DNA of 9,706 bases from positions 1-9,706 of the forward strand of contig JAILEJ010000505.1 in NCBI GenBank assembly GCA_024688095.1. The letters are read 5' to 3'. Of the stretch, positions 1 through 6,493 are shown piece after piece (position 1 is the first letter of the stretch; each line of letters starts with the position of its first letter). This stretch comes from Butyrivibrio sp. GTDB lineage: Bacteria; Bacillota; Clostridia; Lachnospirales; Lachnospiraceae. Position numbers and translations under genes: made by a program. A model generated the notes under the pieces. That model searched no databases. It saw only the letters and a program-made list of their open reading frames with translations, and was not told the DNA's origin.

Positions 1-5
1 TAAAT

Positions 6-704
6 TTAACGATTTCTAATCTTACTAACATTGCGATTCATTAAGTGCCTTCCGAGATTCCTGTAAGCAAATGCCTTAAAAGCAGACAGCTCCTGATGAT
101 GTTCCTTCAGTAATTCATCAGGGCAATCATATACTCCAAAATCCTGATTAATTCCCTCGCTCTGAATGTATGTATTATTTCTATCAAAGTCAATAATAGG
201 ATTTCGAAAATCTTTTACAGCCACTCCATACCCACAAAATGCACCCTTACATTCAGGATTTTGATTCTGCAGCTTGTTAAGATAAGTCTTGTCAAGGATA
301 AATGCTTCAAGCTCATACCACTGATCTTCAAAGTAAACCTCCACCCAACTATGAAAAACATTCTGTGGTGCTCTCTTATATACAAACCCTGTCATGGCTC
401 CCTCCTGAAGCTTCTTGTCAATGGTAAAACCATGAACCCTGCACGGAATCCCGCAACTTCTAAGCAATGCCATGAAAAGAGTCCCTTTCGTGTTACACTG
501 TCCATAACCATCAGCCAATACTTTTGACGCAGGTATATTATCATCTACATTGTAACCAAAGAGTATTTCATCCCTCACATAGTTATATATAGATTTCAAG
601 CGTTCAAATTCATCCTGTTTCTTCCACCCGCGATTTTCAATAATGTCTTGGATACTCTTGTTTGAAAAGTCTAACATCCTGGTCTCTCGTAAGTATTGTT
701 CCAT
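6..704 (-). CDS. Transglutaminase-like cysteine protein (papain-like fold)
   Basis: The 232-residue protein carries the transglutaminase-core pattern. The catalytic cysteine is C70 in GYGQCNTKG, followed by the usual helix that ends in CGIP. The histidine is H118 in VFHSWVEVYF. The third position lies in WYELEAF, where E133 stands in place of the aspartate usual in the family. Bacterial members act as cysteine proteases, amidases or acyl transferases; the substrate here is unknown. There is no signal peptide or membrane segment, so it should be cytosolic. The ATG start is supported by GGAG six bases upstream. A separate promoter is visible at 757-784, and a 212-base gap parts it from the secretion block. 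GC is clearly higher: positions 361-480 count 55/120 G+C, against 23/120 at 1441-1560. I therefore read it as a resident or separately acquired gene rather than a transfer gene. The fold is confident; the function is not known. Confidence 0.85.
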   Translation of the reverse strand: MEQYLRETRMLDFSNKSIQDIIENRGWKKQDEFERLKSIYNYVRDEILFGYNVDDNIPASKVLADGYGQCNTKGTLFMALLRSCGIPCRVHGFTIDKKLQEGAMTGFVYKRAPQNVFHSWVEVYFEDQWYELEAFILDKTYLNKLQNQNPECKGAFCGYGVAVKDFRNPIIDFDRNNTYIQSEGINQDFGVYDCPDELLKEHHQELSAFKAFAYRNLGRHLMNRNVSKIRNR

Positions 705-733
705 TACTTTCTCCGTAAAAGCCGTTTGTAATA

Positions 734-851
734 CTCGTTAATTTAATTATATACCAATATTATCACAGTTCTTGACGCAATCAACGGTATTATGTATATA
801 GTCAAAACGAACTGAACAATGGTAATTTTACCGTCATACAGCTCGTTAATT
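734..851. repeat. Short repeats in the 705-916 intergenic region
   Basis: The 10-mer CTCGTTAATT occurs at 734-743 and again at 842-851, flanking the predicted promoter at 757-784. Between them, 821-832 is a short dyad: GGTAA, two bases, TTACC. These could be operator sites, but in AT-rich DNA such short matches may be chance. Apart from them and the promoter I see nothing in 705-916; in particular there is no clear terminator after the gene ending at 917. Confidence 0.25.
757..784 (-). promoter_or_regulatory. Predicted sigma-70-type promoter for the transglutaminase-like gene
   Basis: On the minus strand, TTGATT (779-784) and TAATAT (757-762) are separated by 16 bases, and TGA directly before the -10 gives an extended -10 element. 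It lies about 50 bases upstream of the ATG at 704. This supports independent transcription of the transglutaminase-like gene. Confidence 0.5.
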
Positions 852-916
852 ATCTTAGGGCATCTTATTTATAGAAAAACTTTCACACATCCTATTTAGA
901 TTCATATATTTACTTT

Positions 917-3298
917 TTAAAATAGCTTTTCATTAAAAACAAGCTGCTCAACATCTCTTGAAAACAGGTTACTAAACTCTGGAACATTTTCATACAGATC
1001 GCTTGCCGAATCATTAAATGCTATGTTACTACTAGCTGAGATAATTAGACCTTTCCCAGGCTCTACATTACTTACATACTGGGTAAGCGCAGAAGGAATT
1101 GTGAGAAATTCAGTCAGTTTTTTTCTTTCAATTGGTCCTAAATTCAAAAGTTTTGCATACCCTGTATTATCTATGGCGAATTCAAGTGAAGAACCACTTG
1201 TAACATTATTCATTAGTCTTATACAGTCCTGAACAACAAATGTAATAACAGTCTGGAAAAGATTTGCTTTTTCAAGATATTTGCTAAAATAATCTCCTCC
1301 CTGACTTGTTCTTAAAATAGTATCAGCAGGATCTATAAATATCCATCCGGACTTATTTTTCTTTTTTTCTCTGATTGTCAGGTTCCACATACTATCCAGC
1401 ATCATAAGAAATTCAGTCTCATTTTTTACCTTGTATACTGTAAGTCTTTTATCTTCTTTATCATAAAAAATATTAGACTTATATTTGTCTTTTATATTTT
1501 CAAAAATACTTTTAATCAGGGTAATATCTTTTTCTAATTTTACTATGCTATCACAGAAATTTCCGTTTACGGACATTTCTTTTAATAAGATATCTAACTC
1601 TTTTTCAATTTCTTCATTATATTCCTGTACTCGATTTTTTCTTTGATATATATATGCTTCTGATATTAAAAGAGCCTCAAGAAAATAAAACTTAAAAATA
1701 TAATCATTTTCATCTAATCCGTAGCCTTCCTCCATATCAAATATATCTGTATAGCAAAAATCCCTTACATTTCCTCCAAGCATCTTTGCAAATTCATCAT
1801 ATTCATCTGTATCTGTAATTACAGTAATTCTGTCATTTGTACTTATCAGCGCATTAACTATTTCTCTTTTATTTTGAAAGGTCTTCCCAGAGTGTTCTGT
1901 ACCTGCTATAAATCCAGCCAGAGTAAGATTATTCTTCCTATTTAAGAGAATAAGATTATCATTTATGCTGTTTAACCCACAAAATAGTCCGTCTTTTTTT
2001 ATAGCGCCCTGAATATCTATAAGACTTGTTTTCGCAATCCTTTCCTCACTAAAAATTCTAGGTGCATCTATATATGACTGGCAAAGTGGAAGTGATGTCT
2101 GAAACCCTTGCAATTGCTGCATATCAAGGCATTTAATATTTGCGGAAAACTTCTGGGCAGATAAATAGAGAAGTTCAGTATCTCTATCAAGGCATTCTAT
2201 ATCCGATGCATACAAAATAATTGTATAAGTACAGATGAAGATATTCTCCTGTTTTGCAACTGAATTCTTCAAAAGATTAAGCGCTGACCTTGAAAAGTAA
2301 TCCTTCTCATCATATGTTCTAGGTATTTCTTCAGATGATGTTCTATGGGCCTTTCTGTCAGCTACTGTATCTCTTTTTGATCTGTTTACGATAGTAGTAT
2401 TCTTTTTTACCATATCCGCAAAAGTATCAAAAGCAAGCCTTGTATCAATTGGCTCATATATGCAAGAAAAGACCATAGAACCTGAAACAGATGTAAGATC
2501 AGCAATAAAGGAATTTGATACATTTGACGGAAGAGAATTTATAAAAAATGTTCTTGTATACATTTCTTTTCCCGTTCCTTGTAAAAGCACGGAATAGTCT
2601 ATGAGTTTTGCTGATGTATTCCAACTATCTGGAGAAATTAGATCTTTGGATGTCATTTTCATGTACTTTAAATTTCCCAGATCTATTTCATCGCCTTCAC
2701 CAAAATCTATTTTCTTTCCAAAATCTCCTTTTTCCGGATTAAACATAGAATACATTACTTTAAGTCTTGCTGTGAGCGACAAGGCCTTTAATGAGATTCC
2801 ATACATATCATTAAATTTACTTCTTATAACAGGATCCAATTCCCTAAAATGACTAACTGCATCATCTACTATTTTTTCTTTTAGGGAAATAACAAGATAT
2901 AATGCCTTTTTAATATTATTATGTCCAATGTCAATATTATCCATTACTGCCCTATCATACGCTTTTATAACAGGCATAAGTTCTTCGCTTTGATTCTTAG
3001 GATCCAGAATTACTTTTGATGCATATGTATCTTTATCTATAAGTCTGTTATGAATCACAAACTGAAACCTCATATTTGTATCAAAAATATCTAATATTTC
3101 CTGCATCTTCTCTGTTGCAATATCAATGTTGTATTCCTTGGCATTTTCAGGATTTACATCTTCAACAAGATACATTTTTGTATAGTTTCCATCGTTTGAT
3201 ACTATAATTCCTTCTTCTTCATACGCTTTAATATATGGTATTTTTTTTGAAAGTGTCTTATCTATTGCGACATTATTCTTTTTATTATTAATAAGCAT
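917..3298 (-). CDS. VirB4-like T4SS protein with degenerate Walker B (likely pseudo-ATPase)
   Basis: The 793-residue protein is colinear with the VirB4 encoded at 6494-9046. Shared landmarks are an N-terminal region with VIHNRLIDKD (compare TIHNRNINMD), KDLISPDSW (compare KDMISPSSI), LQGFQTSLPL (compare EEGFNTTLPL), Walker A GTEHSGKT at 466-473, DTDEY at 496-500 (compare DPEDEY), FVVQD with Q690, and GKGLI near 748. Walker B reads GWIFIDPADT: D656 is kept, but the catalytic glutamate position is P657. Nucleotide binding may persist while hydrolysis is probably lost. Residues about 540-640 form a charged helical insert with little likeness to the paralogue. It is the last gene of the leftward block. 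ATG 3298 has AAGGA ten bases upstream and lies 14 bases after the 76-residue gene. It probably partners the active VirB4 at the inner face of the membrane. Family membership is firm; loss of activity is inferred from the motif. Confidence 0.85.
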   Translation of the reverse strand: MLINNKKNNVAIDKTLSKKIPYIKAYEEEGIIVSNDGNYTKMYLVEDVNPENAKEYNIDIATEKMQEILDIFDTNMRFQFVIHNRLIDKDTYASKVILDPKNQSEELMPVIKAYDRAVMDNIDIGHNNIKKALYLVISLKEKIVDDAVSHFRELDPVIRSKFNDMYGISLKALSLTARLKVMYSMFNPEKGDFGKKIDFGEGDEIDLGNLKYMKMTSKDLISPDSWNTSAKLIDYSVLLQGTGKEMYTRTFFINSLPSNVSNSFIADLTSVSGSMVFSCIYEPIDTRLAFDTFADMVKKNTTIVNRSKRDTVADRKAHRTSSEEIPRTYDEKDYFSRSALNLLKNSVAKQENIFICTYTIILYASDIECLDRDTELLYLSAQKFSANIKCLDMQQLQGFQTSLPLCQSYIDAPRIFSEERIAKTSLIDIQGAIKKDGLFCGLNSINDNLILLNRKNNLTLAGFIAGTEHSGKTFQNKREIVNALISTNDRITVITDTDEYDEFAKMLGGNVRDFCYTDIFDMEEGYGLDENDYIFKFYFLEALLISEAYIYQRKNRVQEYNEEIEKELDILLKEMSVNGNFCDSIVKLEKDITLIKSIFENIKDKYKSNIFYDKEDKRLTVYKVKNETEFLMMLDSMWNLTIREKKKNKSGWIFIDPADTILRTSQGGDYFSKYLEKANLFQTVITFVVQDCIRLMNNVTSGSSLEFAIDNTGYAKLLNLGPIERKKLTEFLTIPSALTQYVSNVEPGKGLIISASSNIAFNDSASDLYENVPEFSNLFSRDVEQLVFNEKLF

Positions 3299-3312
3299 TT
3301 TCTTTTAATCCT

Positions 3313-3543
3313 TTAGATACTTCTCTTTTTATGGGCATTAAACTGAACTATACCACTGTCGTCCTTTTCCTCTTCCACAAATTCTTCCCTATTTTTGTCT
3401 TCAAGTCTCATCTTCGCTAGATTATTTACCATGTATTGGGTATCTTTAACAATCTTTGCAAGTTCATATGTGCTTCTGGCTAGTTCTGTAATCTTTCTCT
3501 CAAGGCCCTCTACTTTACTGTTTAAGTCCTTTTCATTATTCAT
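3313..3543 (-). CDS. Small coiled-coil protein, unknown function
   Basis: The 76-residue protein is not recognised by family. Residues 7-42 keep a clean 3-4 heptad spacing: L7, V11, L14, I18, L21, T25, L28, V32, T35, V39, L42. This predicts one continuous coiled coil. An acidic segment (50-62) and a short basic tail ending HKKRSI follow. There is no membrane segment or signal peptide. The ATG overlaps the end of the preceding gene by 8 bases and has GAGG nine bases upstream, within that gene, so translation is probably coupled. The position directly before the second VirB4-like gene suggests an adaptor or oligomerisation partner for it. That role is inference from context only. Confidence 0.75.
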   Translation of the reverse strand: MNNEKDLNSKVEGLERKITELARSTYELAKIVKDTQYMVNNLAKMRLEDKNREEFVEEEKDDSGIVQFNAHKKRSI

Positions 3544-4063
3544 ACACAGTTACCTCATTTTCCGTATACAATTCCTCATCATCTTCGTCTAATCCAGCAG
3601 CTTCTTCCATATTCATTTCATATACATTTAAAAGAGGATTATCAAAAATAAATCTAATAGTGTCTGGGAGAATCCCTACTTTAGAAGGCATAAGGCACCA
3701 TGTACCATGAACTCCTGTCATGAAGTATCTTCCGGCATATTCCTTTGGCATTAGTGTTACTTGTATTGCTGGAATATATTCAGCTTTTTCATCCATGCTG
3801 TTTTCAGCAACAGAAAATTCTTTTAATAGCTGGACACAGCGTACATAATCATAATCTGAATTATCCTCATATTGAAGATCTACAAGGGTATATCTCATAG
3901 ATCTAAAGATATTTACAATCACTCCATCGAGTGTTATTTCCGATACCATTTCTTCTTTTCTATCTGAATGGAATTTTTTTAATTCAATTCTGGAAAGAGC
4001 CTTTGACTCCCCATTATTATCTATACCACAACAAGCTCTAAATACATCTTTTTCTGTTATCAT
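3536..4063 (-). CDS. Conserved-looking hypothetical protein with acidic C-terminus
   Basis: I do not recognise the 175-residue protein. Residues 1-145 look like a compact mixed alpha/beta domain with aromatic and glycine-rich stretches, such as YAGRYFMTGVHGTWCLMPS at 109-127. Residues 147-175 form a strongly acidic tail (EEAAGLDEDDEELYTENE). It has three cysteines (C11, C12, C76) plus C123, with no evident metal-binding spacing, and no membrane segment or signal peptide. The ATG at 4063 follows a GGGAG-type site and begins 18 bases after the ArdC-like gene. The last bases overlap the coiled-coil gene by 8, so the two are probably made together. The acidic tail could mimic DNA or bind a basic partner, but nothing in the sequence shows which. 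Confidence 0.7.
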   Translation of the reverse strand: MITEKDVFRACCGIDNNGESKALSRIELKKFHSDRKEEMVSEITLDGVIVNIFRSMRYTLVDLQYEDNSDYDYVRCVQLLKEFSVAENSMDEKAEYIPAIQVTLMPKEYAGRYFMTGVHGTWCLMPSKVGILPDTIRFIFDNPLLNVYEMNMEEAAGLDEDDEELYTENEVTVYE

Positions 4064-4081
4064 CTCTCTCCCTTCATGCCC

Positions 4082-5206
4082 TTAATCTATCATTACCGGT
4101 ATTTTTACTGGCGGCGCCGTATATATAACTTTATGCTTTAGCTTTAATCTATATAACTCTGGTATAAATCCCTTTTTGGATACTATAAGTTTTGTCTTAA
4201 TGCTTTCAATTGAAGCCTCCGACATAACTCCTATATCAGATCTTTGTACTTTATTACATAAAACAAAAAAATTTCCTACAGACTTCATTGCCCTGTCCAT
4301 CAATATTTCAAGCTCTGTCATAGAACCTGTGTCAAAAAGTGAATTGATAATACCTGTCTCCCCAAAAGTCAAAATACTTCCATTAAAAAACTGGATTGCA
4401 TTACATACAACTGATAAAAGCGCTCTCAGCTGCCTTTTCTTTTCTTCATGTGTCAGCTTTTCAGCTTTTATCCTGACAATCTTTAATGAGATGTTACTTT
4501 TTCCAAAAAAATACTTTTGCAGACAGTACTGGGCCAAGAACATAAGTATCTCGAAGTCCTCTGGTGAATTATCGTTACAGTAATTAGGACTATTTATAAT
4601 CATCTCAATATAAAGATTTAAAAGAACACGATCATATTCTTCTTCTCTTGTATGAAGATTCTTTTTTATATAAAAGATATCTCCACTAACAAACCCTTCA
4701 TTTTCAGATACTGGAAGATCTTCTATTTCTGCTATTTTTATATTTCCTTCCCTTAACCGGTCTTCTATATTTATATCTGGTCTTAAATCCTCTACCCTTT
4801 TAGTATCTGTCTGCGAAATATCATAAACAGTCACAGCCTTAAGTTCTGCTTTAAACTCAGGTTCTATTTCATATATAACTGATTCATTTTTATCAAGAGC
4901 GACCTTTCTCTCCATTTCCAGAAGCTTTCCAGGATCAATACATTGAATTGTCGGATAAAGAACTACCATTCCTTTTCCTTTTTCATCCTTTTTGATTGAT
5001 ATATTCTCGTCCTTCCATTTCCTAATTCCTGCAACTTCTGACACATTTTTATTTTGCATCCACAAAAGAACTATATTTTCAAGAGGCTGATTATAAAGCT
5101 GCCATAAAGCATCAATAAATCCTTCAAAATTCTCTATCCGAAATACTCTATCTATTCCCTTTTCATATATACTGTATAATTTCTCTATACTTATGTTTTC
5201 CATCAC
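4082..5206 (-). CDS. ArdC-like protein: ssDNA-binding N-domain, metallopeptidase motif missing
   Basis: The N-terminal domain matches the ArdC/TraC-type single-strand-binding pattern. NIVLLWMQNKNVSEVAG at 44-60 corresponds to the family's 'N..LI..QNP.AT.VAG'; RKWKDENISIKKDEKG at 62-77 corresponds to 'r.Wk..gr.VkkGekG'; and VYDISQTD at 127-134 corresponds to 'vFDvsQT'. Family members pair this with an M78-like peptidase domain carrying HExxH. The expected region here (about 175-232) ends in a recognisable EDFEILMFLAQYCLQKYFFG helix, but no HExxH occurs anywhere; the only nearby histidines are H185 and H253. ArdC proteins of conjugative plasmids bind single-stranded DNA and protect incoming DNA from restriction, so a DNA-protection role is plausible. 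The start is GTG 5206 or the adjoining ATG 5203; neither has a well-spaced binding site, and the upstream stop is 7 bases away, so coupling is likely. Confidence 0.72.
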   Translation of the reverse strand: MMENISIEKLYSIYEKGIDRVFRIENFEGFIDALWQLYNQPLENIVLLWMQNKNVSEVAGIRKWKDENISIKKDEKGKGMVVLYPTIQCIDPGKLLEMERKVALDKNESVIYEIEPEFKAELKAVTVYDISQTDTKRVEDLRPDINIEDRLREGNIKIAEIEDLPVSENEGFVSGDIFYIKKNLHTREEEYDRVLLNLYIEMIINSPNYCNDNSPEDFEILMFLAQYCLQKYFFGKSNISLKIVRIKAEKLTHEEKKRQLRALLSVVCNAIQFFNGSILTFGETGIINSLFDTGSMTELEILMDRAMKSVGNFFVLCNKVQRSDIGVMSEASIESIKTKLIVSKKGFIPELYRLKLKHKVIYTAPPVKIPVMID

Positions 5207-5213
5207 CTATACT

Positions 5214-6377
5214 TTACTGAATTGACGTAGCTGGTTCTTTCTTTTTTTGTCGGGCTGCTATCCTATCTGCTTTTCTTTTTTCTCTTTCTTCTCTTCTTCT
5301 TTTCTTTTCAGCTTCTTTTTCCTTAAGTTTTATTGCATTTTCCTTTGCATAACTAAGGTCCTTAGACATCTCCTGATTTTTATTATCTGTCTTATCGTAT
5401 GGCTCATCCTTTTCTATTTTGAGATTTCTTTCCAGTATTTCCAGATTGTCATCAGCTATCTTTTTCGCATCTTCTCTATATTTTTTTGTAATCTCATTTC
5501 TTTCTTTATTGCTTTCAATGATCTTTTTTAATCTTTCGTACTCATTAACTTCCTCGTTATTTATTTTTATATCCTGATCATCTCCAAGCTCCGCTTTTTT
5601 TAACAAAATTCTGTATAGCTCGCTATCCTCATCTTTTTGCTTTTCTTTTTCCTTTTCTTCACTATTTTCTGTTCTAAATAGATAATGTATCCTACTTCCT
5701 TTTTCGTCTGTGCCTTCACCTGATTCAAAAGGTTCAAGAATTTCATCTTCCTCTATTTCAACTGCTTCACTTATAGAATTAGAACTTATCTCTTCTTCAC
5801 CATTTATGTTTTGAACTTCTTCGGATTGATACTCATCTTCGCTTGGCATATTTGATATATCATTATTATTCTTAGGTGGAATAAGTTTTCCAATCTGCGA
5901 TATTACATCCGATATCCTATCTCCAAAATCCTTACTATGTGTATCCCTAATATCTCTATCCATCATACTTTCAATACGATTACAGTTTTCCTTTTCAGCA
6001 ATAGCCTCATTTTCTTTACTCTTTGCCGCCTTAAATTCTTCAAATGTTGTATCCATTGCACTCTTTCTCATCTGTGCTATTAGCATGAATTTAATATATT
6101 GATTCATTAGAACACTGTTTTCATCCGAACTTTTCTTTAATAGTTCCTCATCTAATCTTTTCTTTTCCAGTTCTCTGTTCATTTCTCGTATTTTCAAATG
6201 AGCGTAATGATTCATTATCCTGTCCTTTATGTCAGGGATTACAAGAACAAACAGAAATAGCGCCGCAAGAAAAATATCAAAGCTGGCGTTATTCAGGGGT
6301 TCGGGCCAATAATATACGTAGTTTTTATAAAATAGTGTGTTTTCAAATGACATAATAAAATTTGAGAAAATATCCAC
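5214..6377 (-). CDS. Single-pass membrane protein with long charged helical tail
   Basis: The 387-residue protein has one membrane segment at about 31-48 (core IFLAALFLFVLVIP), followed directly by KDR. This predicts a short outside N-terminus and a cytoplasmic C-terminus. Residues 55-130 are a predicted charged helix or coiled coil. Residues 175-225 are a low-complexity, acidic, probably disordered linker. Residues 236-375 are Glu/Lys-rich helix, becoming strongly basic near 350-381 (KRRREEREKRK). I recognise no enzyme domain and no VirB6/VirB8 signature. Its place after virB4 and before the ArdC-like gene suggests a membrane scaffold that contacts ATPases or nucleic acid; this is inference. 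The start is GTG 6377, with AGAGGT seven bases upstream. An ATG five bases upstream is out of frame. The region just upstream (6378-6445) shows only a weak promoter-like pair (TTTAAA, 17 bases, TATTAG). Confidence 0.75.
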   Translation of the reverse strand: MDIFSNFIMSFENTLFYKNYVYYWPEPLNNASFDIFLAALFLFVLVIPDIKDRIMNHYAHLKIREMNRELEKKRLDEELLKKSSDENSVLMNQYIKFMLIAQMRKSAMDTTFEEFKAAKSKENEAIAEKENCNRIESMMDRDIRDTHSKDFGDRISDVISQIGKLIPPKNNNDISNMPSEDEYQSEEVQNINGEEEISSNSISEAVEIEEDEILEPFESGEGTDEKGSRIHYLFRTENSEEKEKEKQKDEDSELYRILLKKAELGDDQDIKINNEEVNEYERLKKIIESNKERNEITKKYREDAKKIADDNLEILERNLKIEKDEPYDKTDNKNQEMSKDLSYAKENAIKLKEKEAEKKRRREEREKRKADRIAARQKKKEPATSIQ

Positions 6378-6384
6378 TTCATTT

Positions 6385-6390
6385 ACCTCT
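6385..6390 (-). promoter_or_regulatory. Ribosome binding site that fixes the GTG start at 6377
   Basis: AGAGGT on the minus strand lies seven bases before GTG 6377. The only nearby ATG is out of frame, so this site supports GTG initiation of the membrane protein. Confidence 0.6.
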
Positions 6391-6445
6391 TTTGAAATTT
6401 ATATCTAATACAATATGGACTTTTTGATTTAAAAAGGACACTTAA

Positions 6446-6478
6446 TAAAAAATGCCATCTGAATTTAATCAGATGGCA
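6446..6478 (-). terminator. Strong intrinsic terminator after virB4
   Basis: On the minus strand, GCCATCTGA and TCAGATGGC form a perfect 9-base-pair stem (10 with the flanking A-T pair) around a 6-base loop, followed by ATTTTTTAT. The hairpin begins about 15 bases after the virB4 stop. On the plus strand the hairpin is followed by AATACGC rather than a T run, so it should act leftward only. It separates virB4 from the five downstream genes or reduces read-through into them. Confidence 0.88.
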
Positions 6479-6493
6479 ATACGCTTTTATTTA

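Noticed and set aside
261..527. Plus-strand open frame opposite the transglutaminase-like gene
   Set aside because: It overlaps the catalytic-core coding region on the other strand and has no family likeness.
917..3298. Decayed virB4 pseudogene
   Set aside because: The frame is uninterrupted for 793 codons, has a ribosome site, and keeps several motifs across its length; it looks like a maintained paralogue.
4176..4583. Plus-strand open frame of 135 codons inside the ArdC-like gene
   Set aside because: It lies wholly antisense to a gene with recognisable domain motifs, and its product shows no domain-like pattern.
5247..5531. Plus-strand frame rich in Phe and Ser that looks like a membrane protein
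   Set aside because: It is the reverse reading of the Lys/Glu-rich tail of the membrane protein, which naturally gives Phe/Ser/Leu-rich hydrophobic shadows.
6378..6445. Promoter between the terminator and the membrane-protein gene
   Set aside because: The best pair (TTTAAA, 17 bases, TATTAG) matches consensus at only four of six positions each, too weak for AT-rich DNA to be listed as a feature.
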